NCBI GenBank assembly: GCA_029863175.1
Contig: JAOTVX010000045.1
Coordinates: 1-26,790 of the forward strand
From: Betaproteobacteria bacterium
Lineage (GTDB): Bacteria > Pseudomonadota > Gammaproteobacteria > Burkholderiales > SG8-41
Direction of reading: 5' to 3'
Length of the DNA: 26,790 nucleotides
Of this stretch, positions 1 to 9,864 are shown in pieces. The stretch's first letter is position 1. Every line of letters begins with the position of its first letter. The position numbers and the translations under genes were made by a program. The notes beneath the pieces were generated by a model. That model made no database searches. It saw only the letters and a program-made list of their open reading frames with translations, and was not told where the DNA came from.

Positions 1-138
1 GGACTCGGTCTGCTGCGCCCACTTTCGCGCATCGGTGCGCCTCTCGAAACTCGCCGATACGGGCGGGTGCCCACGCAAACGCACCTGCACCCGGTAGCGC
101 GTCCCGCCTTCGGTTTTCCTCGTCTGGATTGTCGCCAC
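1..138 (-). CDS. Tyrosine-type phage/ICE integrase, N-terminal fragment
   Basis: The first 46 codons of a minus-strand gene that continues beyond the left edge of the window. It starts with GTG at 138-136, preceded by a good GGAGG ribosome site 7 nt upstream. The peptide begins VATIQTRKTEGGTRYRVQVR and goes on with FERRTDARKWAQQTE. This is the small arm-type DNA-binding N-terminus of tyrosine recombinases: a basic beta-strand layout, then a helix with T-x-x-x-A-x-x-W. The catalytic domain lies outside the window, so the family is inferred from the N-terminus only. The gene begins about 100 bp from the 3' end of a tRNA gene, the usual place for an integrase of an element that uses a tRNA as its attachment site. 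In the cell it would catalyse site-specific integration and excision of that element. Confidence 0.72.
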   Translation of the reverse strand, partial: MATIQTRKTEGGTRYRVQVRLRGHPPVSASFERRTDARKWAQQTES

Positions 139-241
139 TTGCGGCCCTCCACGCTGGAAATCTGCTGTGAAGTGTGCCTAAAGTGTGCCGTAAACGCAAA
201 TCAGGAGTTTGTGAAAATTCGTAACCTATTGATTATTTTAG
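1..241. mobile_element. Edge of a tRNA-integrated element (prophage, ICE or genomic island)
   Basis: An integrase start lies next to the 3' end of a tRNA gene. The strip at about 180-241 between them is clearly AT-richer than the rest of the window, as is usual for att-flanking DNA. The expected junction is at or inside the tRNA 3' half (about 242-265). The other end of the element, carrying a duplicate of this tRNA 3' segment, would lie to the left and is not visible, so the extent and type of the element are unknown. Confidence 0.55.
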
Positions 242-315
<74 letters not shown>

Positions 316-355
316 AGCTTTTCGGGTCCACCGATTCCGGTGGACCCGAAAAGCT
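316..355. repeat. 18-bp perfect hairpin abutting the tRNA 5' end
   Basis: Positions 316-333 and 338-355 are exactly complementary (AGCTTTTCGGGTCCACC with its reverse complement, closed by one more G-C pair), leaving a 4-nt loop ATTC. The left arm begins at the base next to the tRNA first nucleotide (315). No T-run follows on either strand, so it is not a standard intrinsic terminator. It could be a processing or attenuation structure between rpoD and the tRNA, or a small repeat element. Confidence 0.75.
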
Positions 356-392
356 TAAGGGGATTTTACTGAAAAAGAATGGCCCTTCGTTA

Positions 393-473
393 AACCAGCC
401 GGCTATGGAGTAGGCAACATCGAGGCCGCCGCTTTGCACGGCGAGCCCCAGGCAAGCACGATTCCGGCTGGTT
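393..473 (-). terminator. Possible structured 3' end of rpoD mRNA
   Basis: A perfect 10-bp inverted repeat, AACCAGCCGG (393-402) and CCGGCTGGTT (464-473), starts directly after the rpoD stop codon and encloses a smaller GC hairpin near 426-443. On the minus strand the second arm is followed by TTTAACG and later by a T-rich stretch. The spacing is too long for a classical terminator, so this is only a candidate. Confidence 0.3.
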
Positions 474-2804
<2,331 letters not shown>

Positions 2805-2849
2805 CTCGAGATTCCCGTGCGGAATGGGGGCGCCAAAAAAGGGTTGCGG

Positions 2850-2878
2850 ATTATACCCTAGTTCGACCGCGGTCCGGC
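2850..2878 (-). promoter_or_regulatory. Candidate rpoD promoter
   Basis: A perfect -10 TATAAT reads on the minus strand at 2855-2850, about 45 nt before the rpoD ATG. The -35 position at 17 bp (2878-2873, GCCGGA) is a poor match, so the strength is uncertain or an activator is needed. Confidence 0.4.
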
Positions 2879-2993
2879 ACGAAAGTTACCACGCCAACTC
2901 GCTGTCGCATAAAGCAAATTTCGAGCCAGATTGGCCGGGGCCGCTGTCTTGATTTGGGGGCGGTGGAGCGCGACTTCAACCTGCGTCTGGAGC

Positions 2994-4757
2994 TCATGCC
3001 TGCGGGCGGTCGGTGGCGCCCGCCACACCCTTGAGTTCGGCGAGACGACGCGAGAGTTCCTGAAAGCGCTTGCGCTCGGCCTCGTTGCGAGCGCCGCCGG
3101 CCGTAAGCCGCTGGTACTCGCTCTGCACCCGCACCAGCTCCAGCTGGAGAAACGCGCCCGCCCAATCGGCCTGCGCCGATTCGGCATCATCCGAGCCGGC
3201 CATGGTCTCGCCCGCAACCTGCTGGAAGAGGGCTGCGTGCGGCGAAGCGCGAGTCGCTTCGATCAGCATCGCCGGAGAAGCAACCTCGCCCTCGCGCAGC
3301 AGGTCGATCAGGTGGGCAACGGGGACCATTTCAGCGGCGTCCAGCAGTGCGCACTGGTCCGCGGTGATTTGGGCCGCCAAAGACGGGTTCGCGATCAGCA
3401 CCCGCAGCAGCATACGCGCAAGCGGCGTGGGCGCAGTCCGTGAATAGCGGGGCTCGGGCGGGCGTGAAGCAACGCTTTTCGGCGCCAGCTCGCACGCCTG
3501 CGCCACCTCGTCTGGTGACAGGCGGCACTTCTCGCCGAGTTCCCGCAGCAGCTGGACCCGGAGCAGGTTCGCCTGCATCTGTCTAAGGAGCGGCCTTGCT
3601 TCATGGAGGCATCGCGCGCGGCCTTCCGCGGTGGCGAGATCCACCCGGCTCGCCAAACCGTCAAGGAGGAACTTCGAGAGCGGCGTCGCCCGGTCAAACA
3701 ACGCCGCCAGCCCTTCACGGCCGTTCTGGCGGACATAGGAATCAGGATCCTCACCCTCGGGCAGGAACAGGAACTTCATCTGCTTGCCGTCCTGAAGATA
3801 GGCGAGGCTCCCCTCGAGCGCACGCCAGGCGGCGCGCCGGCCGGCCTCGTCGCCGTCGAAACAGAACACGATCTCTTCGCTCTGACGCAGCAACTTCTGC
3901 ACATGGAGCGGCGTCGTCGCGGTCCCGAGAGTGGCCACGGCATACTCGATCCCGTGCTGGGCAAGAGCGACGACATCCATGTAGCCCTCGACGACCACCA
4001 CCCGGTTGGCATCGCGGATGGCGCGCCGCGCCTGGTACAGGCCATAGAGCTCGCGTCCTTTCTCGAACACGGGCGTCTCCGGGGAGTTGAGGTACTTCGG
4101 CTCGGCACCGCCGAGGACACGTCCACCGAAACCGATGACGTTTCCCCGAACATCCACGATGGGAAACATGATGCGGTCGCGGAACACATCGTAGCGCCGC
4201 CCTTCCTCGTTCGCCTTCACAAGGCCCGCGGCCCCGAGCAGGGGCCCGTCGTAATCGGAGAAGACCGCAGCCAGGTTCTGCCACCCGTCGGGCGCGTAGC
4301 CGATGCCGAATCGCTTCGCGATATCGCCGGAGAGGCCGCGTTGCTTGAGGTAGGCGATCGCGCGCGGAGAGTCCTTCAGCTGGCTGCGGTAGAACCGCGC
4401 CGCCTGGAGCAGCACCTCGTAGAGATCGCCGCCGCCCCCGACCTTGCGCCGCTCGGGCTCGCCGCGAGTCTCGGGCACCTGCATGCCCACGCTCTGGGCG
4501 AGCTCCTTTACGGCCTCGACGAAGCCCATGGCGCTGTACTCCATCAGGAAGCCGACCGCGGTGCCGTGAGCGCCGCAGCCGAAGCAGTGGTAGAACTGCT
4601 TGGTCTGGCTCACCGTGAAGGAAGGCGACTTCTCGCTGTGGAACGGACAGCAGGCGACGTAATTCGCGCCAGCGCGCTTCAACTTAACGTGCCGGTCCAC
4701 CACGTCGACGATATCGACGCGGCCCAGCAGATCCTGGATGAAGGATTGCGGAATCAT
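2994..4757 (-). CDS. dnaG: DNA primase DnaG
   Basis: Synthesises RNA primers at the replication fork in partnership with the DnaB helicase. The 587-aa protein starts at MIPQSFIQDLLGRVDIVDVV. The reading frame stays open upstream to 4958, but that part has no family similarity and contains a good promoter, so the ATG at 4757 is chosen. The N-terminal CHC2 zinc finger has C37, H40, C58 and C61. The Toprim catalytic core has the VVVEGYMD motif and the acidic CFDGDEAGRRAA motif. A C-terminal helicase-binding region ends in a charged helix (ERKRFQELSRRLAEL). Length and domain order are normal. It lies between yqeY and rpoD on the same strand. The 361-nt gap upstream and its own promoter suggest expression partly independent of rpsU. 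Confidence 0.97.
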   Translation of the reverse strand: MIPQSFIQDLLGRVDIVDVVDRHVKLKRAGANYVACCPFHSEKSPSFTVSQTKQFYHCFGCGAHGTAVGFLMEYSAMGFVEAVKELAQSVGMQVPETRGEPERRKVGGGGDLYEVLLQAARFYRSQLKDSPRAIAYLKQRGLSGDIAKRFGIGYAPDGWQNLAAVFSDYDGPLLGAAGLVKANEEGRRYDVFRDRIMFPIVDVRGNVIGFGGRVLGGAEPKYLNSPETPVFEKGRELYGLYQARRAIRDANRVVVVEGYMDVVALAQHGIEYAVATLGTATTPLHVQKLLRQSEEIVFCFDGDEAGRRAAWRALEGSLAYLQDGKQMKFLFLPEGEDPDSYVRQNGREGLAALFDRATPLSKFLLDGLASRVDLATAEGRARCLHEARPLLRQMQANLLRVQLLRELGEKCRLSPDEVAQACELAPKSVASRPPEPRYSRTAPTPLARMLLRVLIANPSLAAQITADQCALLDAAEMVPVAHLIDLLREGEVASPAMLIEATRASPHAALFQQVAGETMAGSDDAESAQADWAGAFLQLELVRVQSEYQRLTAGGARNEAERKRFQELSRRLAELKGVAGATDRPQA

Positions 4758-5118
4758 GCGCGCAAGGGATGCTGTGGGAAATAAGGGGCCGGATCGAATG
4801 CGCACATGATTTACGAAACTGCCCTGGACCGGCTGCATGTCCGTTCGAATGTACACACTCTGAACGGCTTCACGTTGTCCGTTCCAATGATTATAGCGAC
4901 GCCACGGGTTCGGTAAAGCGGGAAACCGCGATCGGGCGTCCGTCGTTGGGACAAGCAACTATCTTGCCAAGCCCGAGTCCTAAATGCCTGCAAGTGGTGC
5001 GGTACAGGACGGGCTGCACCGGGGACCACACTTTTCCCACGTCGAAGCGGCGCGCCCCGGACTCGGTGCGGCAGAGCGGGGGTGCGGGCAGGGGCGCAGG
5101 GTCGTGCCGGGTGCTAAA
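4758..5118. other. dnaG-yqeY intergenic region without a gene
   Basis: 361 bases with no credible coding sequence. It holds the dnaG promoter candidate near 4890-4917 and, next to the yqeY stop, a small imperfect hairpin (about 5107-5129). None of the tandem repeats seen further right in the window occurs here. Confidence 0.6.
4890..4917 (-). promoter_or_regulatory. Candidate dnaG promoter
   Basis: On the minus strand, -35 TTTACC (4917-4912), a 16-bp spacer, then -10 TATAAT (4895-4890). This predicts a 5' leader of about 125 nt before the dnaG ATG at 4757. Its position inside the upstream open frame supports the shorter DnaG start. Confidence 0.6.
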
Positions 5119-5568
5119 TCAGCTACCCGACAGCGTCGATTTGACCAACGCCGAGACTTTTCCCATGTCGGCACGACCGGCGAGCTTGCCCTTCAGCACG
5201 CCCATCACCTTGCCCATGTCGGAGGCGGCCTTCGCGCCAGCGCCCGCAATTGCCTCCGCCACCGTGGCCGCAATCTCGGCATCCGAGAGCGCCTGCGGCA
5301 TGTATGCCTGCAACACTCCGATCTCGAACTGCTCTTTGTCGGCGAGGTCCTGGCGGCTGCCTTTCTCGAACTGGGTAATCGCCTCGCGCCGCTGCTTGAT
5401 CATCTTGTCGATGACGACAACGACATCGGCATCCGCCAGATCTTTGCGCTCGTCCACCTCCCGCTGCTTGAGCGCCGCGAGCAGCAGGCGCATCGTGTCG
5501 CGACGCCGAGTCTCGCCCGCGCGCATGGCCGCCTTGAGGTCATCGTTGATGCGGGCCTTTAACGACAT
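5119..5568 (-). CDS. yqeY: GatB/YqeY domain protein
   Basis: A 149-aa protein beginning MSLKARINDDLKAAMRAGE, ending in a C-terminal domain with DMGKVMGVLKGKLAGRADM and VSALVKSTL. This is the YqeY family: a helical N-terminal half and a small domain like the tRNA-binding tail of GatB, the Asp/Glu-tRNA amidotransferase subunit. Its exact role in bacteria is not established; tRNA binding is inferred from the domain. The length is typical. It sits between rpsU and dnaG on the same strand, the order I know from betaproteobacteria and related groups. A strong terminator separates it from rpsU, so expression probably depends on read-through or an undetected promoter in the short gap. Confidence 0.92.
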   Translation of the reverse strand: MSLKARINDDLKAAMRAGETRRRDTMRLLLAALKQREVDERKDLADADVVVVIDKMIKQRREAITQFEKGSRQDLADKEQFEIGVLQAYMPQALSDAEIAATVAEAIAGAGAKAASDMGKVMGVLKGKLAGRADMGKVSALVKSTLSGS

Positions 5569-5586
5569 GTAACTCCAAGTTATCTC

Positions 5587-5624
5587 AAAAAAACAAAAGG
5601 CGCGAGGACTCGGTGCCTCGCGCC
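5587..5624 (-). terminator. Intrinsic terminator after rpsU
   Basis: On the minus strand a perfect 9-bp stem, GGCGCGAGG/CCTCGCGCC (5624-5616 and 5607-5599), with an 8-nt loop is followed by TTTTGTTTTTTT. It lies 25 nt after the rpsU stop. It should cut most rpsU transcripts before yqeY-dnaG, giving high ribosomal protein and low primase, as in the classical rpsU-dnaG-rpoD arrangement. Confidence 0.9.
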
Positions 5625-5648
5625 TCGCTACCTAGAGCCCTGCGTCGA

Positions 5649-5861
5649 TCAATACATGCGCCGCGGGAGCAGCTGCGCGCGCAGACGTTTGTGGTGGCGT
5701 TTGATCGCGGCGGCGAGCTTGCGTTTGCGCTCCGTGGTCGGCTTCTCGTAATACTCGCGCGCGCGGAGTTCGGTCAGTAGGCCGGTCTTCTCCACGGTAC
5801 GCTTGAAGCGGCGCAGCGCGGCTTCGAACGGCTCGTTTTCTTTTAAACGTACGGTCGGCAT
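5649..5861 (-). CDS. rpsU: 30S ribosomal protein bS21
   Basis: A 70-aa, very basic protein starting [19 protein letters not shown] and ending [11 protein letters not shown], the expected length and sequence style of bS21. It binds the 3' end of 16S rRNA on the small subunit platform and assists initiation. The [13 protein letters not shown] segment and the Arg-rich C-terminal helix are clear. It is the first gene of the minus-strand macromolecular-synthesis block, divergent from tsaD across 67 nt, and is followed by a strong intrinsic terminator. Confidence 0.98.
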   Translation of the reverse strand: MPTVRLKENEPFEAALRRFKRTVEKTGLLTELRAREYYEKPTTERKRKLAAAIKRHHKRLRAQLLPRRMY

Positions 5862-5891
5862 AGGTAATCGGTTGGTGGCGGAAAAACGCGT

Positions 5892-5920
5892 ATTATATCA
5901 AGGTCAAAGCCGCTTAGCCA
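5892..5920 (-). promoter_or_regulatory. Candidate rpsU promoter
   Basis: A perfect -10 TATAAT reads on the minus strand at 5897-5892, about 31 nt before the rpsU ATG. The -35 at 17 bp (TGGCTA, 5920-5915) is weak. The box lies in the 67-nt gap shared with divergent tsaD, so the two genes may share control. Confidence 0.45.
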
Positions 5921-5928
5921 GGTAAAGC

Positions 5929-6960
5929 GTGTTCGTACTGGGCATCGAGACCTCCTGCGACGAGACCGGGGTCGCGTTCTATCACCGGGAGCGCGGCCTG
6001 CTCGGGCACACCCTGTACACTCAGGCCAGCCTGCATAGCCCCTACGGAGGCGTCGTCCCGGAGCTCGCCTCTCGTGACCATATCCGGCGCGTGCTGCCAC
6101 TCACGCGCGAGCTGCTGGCGCAATGCGCCTGCTCGCTCGATGAGCTGACCGCAATCGCCTACACCCAGGGGCCGGGGCTCGCTGGCGCATTGCTGGTGGG
6201 GGCGGCGATTGGCCATGGGCTCGCCTACGCACTCGGCGTGCCGGCCTTCGCGGTGCACCATATGGAAGCTCACCTGCTCTCCCCACTGCTGGCGCCCCCC
6301 GCGCCGCGCTTCCCCTTCGTGGCGCTTCTGGCTTCGGGGGGCCATACCGAGCTCGTGCGCGTGGAAGGCGTGGGACGCTACGAGTTGCTCGGCGAGACTG
6401 TGGACGATGCCGCGGGCGAAGCCTTCGACAAGACCGCCAAGCTGCTCGGTCTCGGCTATCCCGGCGGCCCGGCGCTCGCAAAGCTCGCGGAGCAAGGACG
6501 TGCGGGACGATTCCGCCTGCCCCGGCCGATGCGTGCCAGCGGCGATCTCAACTTCAGTTTCAGCGGCCTCAAGACGGCGGTACTCACCCTCGTGCGCGAG
6601 CGTCCCCTGGACGCAACGGCGCGTGCCGATCTGGCCGCCGAAATCGAGGCCGCCATCGTGGACGTGCTCGCCACCAAGGCACTGGCCGCGCTCGACGAGA
6701 CCGGGCTCACCCAGCTCGTCGTCGCGGGCGGCGTGGGCGCGAACCGGTCGTTACGTGAGCGCCTTGCGGCAGACGTTCGCAAATTCGGAGGCACGGTTTT
6801 CTATCCCGCTCCGGAGCTGTGCACCGATAACGGGGCGATGATCGCCTTCGCCGCCGCCCTGCGGCTGGACGCCTCATCCCTCATCCCTCATCCCTCATCC
6901 CTGGAGTTCACGGTGCGCCCCCGTTGGGCCCTCGAGAGCCTCGCATCGCAGACTGCCTAG
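5929..6960 (+). CDS. tsaD: tRNA N6-adenosine threonylcarbamoyltransferase TsaD
   Basis: Transfers the threonylcarbamoyl group to A37 of ANN-decoding tRNAs with TsaB/TsaE, in the cytoplasm. The 343-aa protein starts at GTG 5929 with [18 protein letters not shown]. The metal-binding H-x-x-x-H is H111 and H115 (HHMEAH), the ASGGHTEL segment is present, and the C-terminal metal-site Asp is D300 in [12 protein letters not shown]. The length is normal to slightly long. Residues 316-324 (SSLIPHPSS) are encoded by four tandem copies of CATCCCT, just where family members have a short variable stretch before VRPRW. This looks like an in-frame repeat expansion. The gene is divergent from rpsU and convergent with plsY. 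Confidence 0.97.
   Translation: MFVLGIETSCDETGVAFYHRERGLLGHTLYTQASLHSPYGGVVPELASRDHIRRVLPLTRELLAQCACSLDELTAIAYTQGPGLAGALLVGAAIGHGLAYALGVPAFAVHHMEAHLLSPLLAPPAPRFPFVALLASGGHTELVRVEGVGRYELLGETVDDAAGEAFDKTAKLLGLGYPGGPALAKLAEQGRAGRFRLPRPMRASGDLNFSFSGLKTAVLTLVRERPLDATARADLAAEIEAAIVDVLATKALAALDETGLTQLVVAGGVGANRSLRERLAADVRKFGGTVFYPAPELCTDNGAMIAFAAALRLDASSLIPHPSSLEFTVRPRWALESLASQTA
6875..6902 (+). repeat. Heptamer array inside tsaD (4 x CATCCCT)
   Basis: Four exact head-to-tail copies of CATCCCT at 6875, 6882, 6889 and 6896, inside the tsaD reading frame. Twenty-eight bases is not a multiple of three, yet the frame stays open to the normal VRPRW tail. It is of the same heptameric type as the intergenic arrays further right. 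Confidence 0.95.
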
Positions 6961-6966
6961 AAGAAC

Positions 6967-7054
6967 CGTGAACGGTGAGCGGCGAGTCGACTGAAACTTC
7001 CGTGAAGCGTGAATCGAAGCCCGACTTCACTCTGATCGGCGTTCATCGGCAGCT
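6967..7054. repeat. Heptamers and decamer repeat between tsaD and plsY
   Basis: The gap holds heptamer-phased units CGTGAAC, GGTGAGC, GGCGAGT (6967-6987) and CGTGAAG, CGTGAAT (7001-7014), then the 10-nt-period element ATCGGCGTTCATCGGCAGCT (7035-7054), which recurs at 11361, 13417 and, inverted, 15599. No clear intrinsic terminator is seen between these convergent genes apart from a T-run near 7063-7076. Confidence 0.7.
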
Positions 7055-7088
7055 AATAATGCCTTTTTTGATTTTTACGATACGTGTT

Positions 7089-7694
7089 CTAACTGCTCCG
7101 CGAGCTGCCGATACGGCTTTCCTTTCCAGCGAGCAAATTGCGGATATTGGCCTGGTGCCGGTAGATGATCAGCAGGGCGATGGCCGTCACAGCGGCGGTA
7201 AAGGGATGCAGGCCGTAGAGCAGATAGCAGAATACCGGCGCGAACGCCGCCGATATAAGCGACGCCAGCGACGAAATCCTGAAGAAAAACGCGATGATTA
7301 CCCAGGTCGCGACCGCGCCGCCCGCCAGATAGAGATTGATGCCGGCCAGCACGCCCAGCACGGTCGCCACCCCTTTGCCGCCCTGGAAGCGGTAGAACAC
7401 CGGGTAGGCGTGCCCGACGATGACGGCGACCGCAGCAGCCGACTCGGTGACTTCGATCATTCCAGTGTCCGCGAAGTTGCGCGCCAGGAATACCGCGAGA
7501 CAGCCTTTGCCAACATCGCCGAGCAGCGTCAGCGCGGCCGCTGATCTCCGGCCGGTGCGCAACACGTTCGTCGCGCCGGGATTGCCAGAACCATAGTTGC
7601 GCGGATCGGGAAGCGCGAACACGCGGCTCACGACGACCGCGAATGACACAGACCCGATCAGGTAAGCGACGAGCGTAAGCGCTAACAGCATCAT
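7089..7694 (-). CDS. plsY: Glycerol-3-phosphate acyltransferase PlsY
   Basis: Integral inner-membrane enzyme that transfers the acyl group from acyl phosphate to glycerol-3-phosphate, the first step of phospholipid synthesis. It is 201 aa with about five membrane segments. The three family motifs are visible: GSGNPGATNVLR near residues 36-47, HAYPVFYRFQGGKGVAT around residue 95, and YRHQANIRNLL near the C-terminus. Two adjacent ATG codons (7694 and 7691) could start it, and no clear ribosome site is seen before either. It is convergent with tsaD and divergent from folB, a common betaproteobacterial order. The spacer to folB is filled by heptamer repeats. Confidence 0.96.
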   Translation of the reverse strand: MMLLALTLVAYLIGSVSFAVVVSRVFALPDPRNYGSGNPGATNVLRTGRRSAAALTLLGDVGKGCLAVFLARNFADTGMIEVTESAAAVAVIVGHAYPVFYRFQGGKGVATVLGVLAGINLYLAGGAVATWVIIAFFFRISSLASLISAAFAPVFCYLLYGLHPFTAAVTAIALLIIYRHQANIRNLLAGKESRIGSSRSS

Positions 7695-7744
7695 GGGAAT
7701 TCACATACAATTGTTGCTCATTCTATAGCGGAAAGGCGTGACAG

Positions 7745-7873
7745 GTGATGAGTCATAAGTGATGAGTGATGGGATTTCGGCGCTGCGCGCGGCTTCCGCC
7801 CCGGCCGCTCGCCATCCATCGCTGATCAACTGGCACTCGTCCCCCGTCACTCGTCACTCGTCACGGGTCACCG
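7745..7873. repeat. Inverted heptamer arrays upstream of folB
   Basis: The left array at 7745-7772 reads GTGATGA, GTCATAA, GTGATGA, GTGATGG. The right array at 7832-7873 reads GGCACTC, GTCCCCC, GTCACTC, GTCACTC, GTCACGG, GTCACCG. Both keep a 7-nt period, and GTGA faces TCAC across a 59-nt centre, so the pair could form a long imperfect stem. The right array ends 7 nt before the folB ATG and displaces any obvious ribosome-binding site. Confidence 0.85.
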
Positions 7874-7880
7874 GCTCCGA

Positions 7881-8237
7881 ATGGACGTCATTTTCATCAG
7901 CGAGTTACGCCTCGACATCCTGATCGGCGTCTATGACTGGGAACGCCAGGTGCCGCAAGCCGTGCAGTTCGACCTCGAGATCGGCATCCCGGGACGCCGC
8001 GCCGCGCACAGCGACCACCTCGCCGACACCATCGACTATGCTGAAGTAGCCAGGCGCATTGAAGCGAGCCTGCGCGAGAATCGCTTCGGGCTGCTCGAGC
8101 GCGTCGCCGAGCACATCGCCGAGCTCATAGAGCGCGAGTTCGGCGCACCGTGGGTCAAGGTCAGCGTGACCAAGCTCGCGTCGCTGAAAAACGTCAAGCG
8201 GCTCGGCGTCACCATTGAACGCGGCACCAAGGATTGA
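7881..8237 (+). CDS. folB: Dihydroneopterin aldolase FolB
   Basis: Converts 7,8-dihydroneopterin to 6-hydroxymethyl-dihydropterin and glycolaldehyde in folate synthesis. It is 118 aa, the normal length, and starts MDVIFISELRLDILIGVYDW. The substrate-binding glutamate is E21 in VYDWER and the catalytic lysine is K98 in VTKLASLKNVKRL. The IDYAEVARRI segment (51-60) is typical. It lies divergent to plsY and convergent with xerD. Its immediate upstream sequence is a heptamer array (GTCACTC type) rather than a recognisable ribosome site, so translation initiation may be weak or depend on the leader. Confidence 0.95.
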   Translation: MDVIFISELRLDILIGVYDWERQVPQAVQFDLEIGIPGRRAAHSDHLADTIDYAEVARRIEASLRENRFGLLERVAEHIAELIEREFGAPWVKVSVTKLASLKNVKRLGVTIERGTKD

Positions 8238-8242
8238 AGCAG

Positions 8243-8360
8243 GGTGATGATTACTGGTGATGAGTACTGGTGATGGGAACTGGTGATGGGTTAGGGTTGT
8301 ACATCACCCTCTTTCATCACCCTCTTTCATCACCCTCTTTCATCACCATTATTCATCACC
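8243..8360. repeat. Paired 13-nt-period inverted array, folB-xerD
   Basis: GGTGATG occurs at 8243, 8256, 8269 and 8282, and its complement CATCACC at 8302, 8315, 8328, 8341 and 8354: exactly 13 nt apart in both arms. The 6-nt spacers are of the ATTACT/AGTACT/GGAACT type on the left and CTCTTT/ATTATT on the right. The centre is 13 nt. The array begins just after the folB stop and runs into the xerD stop codon. Confidence 0.97.
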
Positions 8361-8361
8361 A

Positions 8362-9270
8362 TCATCCGCGAGGATGATGCTTAGCGTGCAGCTGCTTTAA
8401 CCGCTCACGTGCAACGTGCGTGTAGATCTGCGTGGTCGAGATGTCGGAATGGCCGAGCAGCAGCTGCACCACGCGAAGATCCGCACCGTGATTGAGGAGA
8501 TGCGTCGCAAACGCATGGCGCAGCGTGTGTGGCGAAATCGCTTTCGTGAGCCCCGCCTGCAGCGCGTAGCGGTGCAACAGGTGCCAGAACATCTGTCGTG
8601 TCATGGCTGCGCCCCGGGCAGTGACGAAGAGATCGTCGCTGGCGCGTCCGGCGAGCAGCTCGGGCCGCCCTTCCTTGAGATAGCGCCGGATCCAGGCGAG
8701 CGCCTCCTCGCCAAGCGGAACCAGCCGCTCCTTCGAGCCCTTGCCGAGCACGCGCACCACACCCATGTCCTGGCTTACCTGGGATAGCGTCAGGCCAACG
8801 AGCTCGGATGCGCGCAGACCGCTCGCGTACAGGGTCTCGAGCATCGCCTTGTCGCGCAAGCCCAACGCCCGTTCCACGCGCGGCGCCGCGAGCAGAAGTT
8901 CGACATCCTCCTCAGTCAGGCTCTTGGGAAGCGCTCGCGGCAGCTTGGGCGCATCGATCTTCAGCGTTGGATCGCCCTTGATCCGGCCCTGGCGCAGTAG
9001 GTAACGGTAGAAGCGCTTGAGGGCAGAAAGAAGGCGCGCGACGCTTGTTGCGCGCACCTTCTTTCTAAACTGGTAGCCGAGATAAATCTGAATATCAGCT
9101 TGATCGGCGCTGATCAGGGCTTTGCCGTGCCCCTGCCTCAACCATGTTGCGAACTGCGTCAGATCGCGCCGGTAGGCTTCGAGCGTGTTGCGCGAGAGGC
9201 CGTCCTCGAGCCATAGCGCATCGCAGAACTCATCAACCAGACCAGAAGTCTTTTCGACCGACATCGGCAA
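8362..9270 (-). CDS. xerD: Site-specific tyrosine recombinase XerD
   Basis: Resolves chromosome dimers at dif with XerC under FtsK control. It is 302 aa, close to the E. coli length (298). The N-terminal SAM-like core-binding domain covers about residues 8-100, with SRNTLEAYRRDL. The catalytic domain has R153 (ASGLRASEL), K177 (GKGSKERLVPLG), H248 and R251 (SPHTLRHAFATHLL), H274 (LLGHSDISTTQIYTH) and nucleophile Y283. The start could be at 9270 or two codons later. The stop codon lies at the edge of a 13-nt-period repeat array. It is followed on the same strand by ogt to its right, i.e. ogt lies upstream. This is the chromosomal Xer protein, unrelated to the element integrase at the left edge. 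Confidence 0.96.
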   Translation of the reverse strand: MPMSVEKTSGLVDEFCDALWLEDGLSRNTLEAYRRDLTQFATWLRQGHGKALISADQADIQIYLGYQFRKKVRATSVARLLSALKRFYRYLLRQGRIKGDPTLKIDAPKLPRALPKSLTEEDVELLLAAPRVERALGLRDKAMLETLYASGLRASELVGLTLSQVSQDMGVVRVLGKGSKERLVPLGEEALAWIRRYLKEGRPELLAGRASDDLFVTARGAAMTRQMFWHLLHRYALQAGLTKAISPHTLRHAFATHLLNHGADLRVVQLLLGHSDISTTQIYTHVARERLKQLHAKHHPRG

Positions 9271-9306
9271 TCACCAGGCGCGCTGAGGATCGCCGACGCG
9301 CGGATC

Positions 9307-9371
9307 GTGAATCGTGAATCGTGATTCGTGAATCGACACGGCCATCACTCGTTACCCGTCAGTCGTCACGC
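9307..9371. repeat. Inverted heptamer arrays overlapping the ogt 3' end
   Basis: The left array is GTGAATC, GTGAATC, GTGATTC, GTGAATC (9307-9334). The right array is ATCACTC, GTTACCC, GTCAGTC, GTCACGC (9344-9371). The period is 7 throughout and the arms are roughly complementary. The ogt stop codon and its last five codons (VTTDG) are made of right-array sequence. Confidence 0.85.
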
Positions 9372-9864
9372 CCTCATGCTTCAGGAGCCAGCGCTTGATT
9401 TCAAGCGCCGGGCCGCGGCGCGCATGCATGAAGCCGCCAATGCCGCCGCTCGCCACGACACGATGGCAGGGGATCACGAGGGGGAGGCGGTTCGCACCGC
9501 AGGCGCCGCCGACCGGGCGCGGTGCTGTCCCGAGCTCCCGTGCAAGCTCGACATAGCGCTTCGTGCGCCCGCTCGGTATGCACGAGATGGCCCGCCACAC
9601 CTCGCGCTGAAATGGGGTACCTCGGTACTCGAGTGGCAAGTCGAAGCGGAACTCCGGATCGTCGAGGTAACGCTCGATCTGGCGACACGCCTGCTCAGCT
9701 AGTCGGGTCAGAGGTGCGAGCGCCGCGACGCCCCTTGGCAAGTACTCGATGCCGATCAACCGCTTGCCCGCCGTGCGGACACCCAGGACCGCGAAGGGCG
9801 CGGGGAATTTCGCCTGAAAAGCTTCGAGCGGATCCGCTGCGAATGTCGCCGTGCAAGCGCGCAC
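9352..9864 (-). CDS. ogt: Methylated-DNA-protein-cysteine S-methyltransferase (Ogt type)
   Basis: Repairs O6-alkylguanine by suicidal transfer of the alkyl group to its own cysteine. It is 170 aa. The acceptor is C133 in the IPCHRVV motif. The DNA-binding part before it has GTPFQREVWRAISCIPSGRT (82-101) with the usual winged-helix pattern, then NRLPLVIPCHRV and GGIGGF. The N-terminal domain is of the short Ogt type, with no Ada metal-binding domain. The start is GTG at 9864, preceded by a GAGG-like site. The C-terminal residues VTTDG come from heptamer repeat sequence and probably add a harmless tail. It is probably transcribed ahead of xerD on the minus strand. Confidence 0.93.
   Translation of the reverse strand: MRACTATFAADPLEAFQAKFPAPFAVLGVRTAGKRLIGIEYLPRGVAALAPLTRLAEQACRQIERYLDDPEFRFDLPLEYRGTPFQREVWRAISCIPSGRTKRYVELARELGTAPRPVGGACGANRLPLVIPCHRVVASGGIGGFMHARRGPALEIKRWLLKHEGVTTDG

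Noticed and set aside
3603..4784. Long open frame antisense to dnaG
   Set aside because: Mirror of the DnaG coding frame with no recognisable domain; its sequence tracks DnaG codons.
5030..5174. Near-repeat of CTTTTCCCA(C/T)GTCG at 5033 and 5156
   Set aside because: Fourteen bases, one copy in the YqeY coding region and one in the spacer; no further copies and no structure, so probably chance.
8243..8360. CRISPR array
   Set aside because: The unit is only 7 nt with 6-nt spacers and the two arms are in opposite orientation. There are no cas genes, and CRISPR repeats are far longer.
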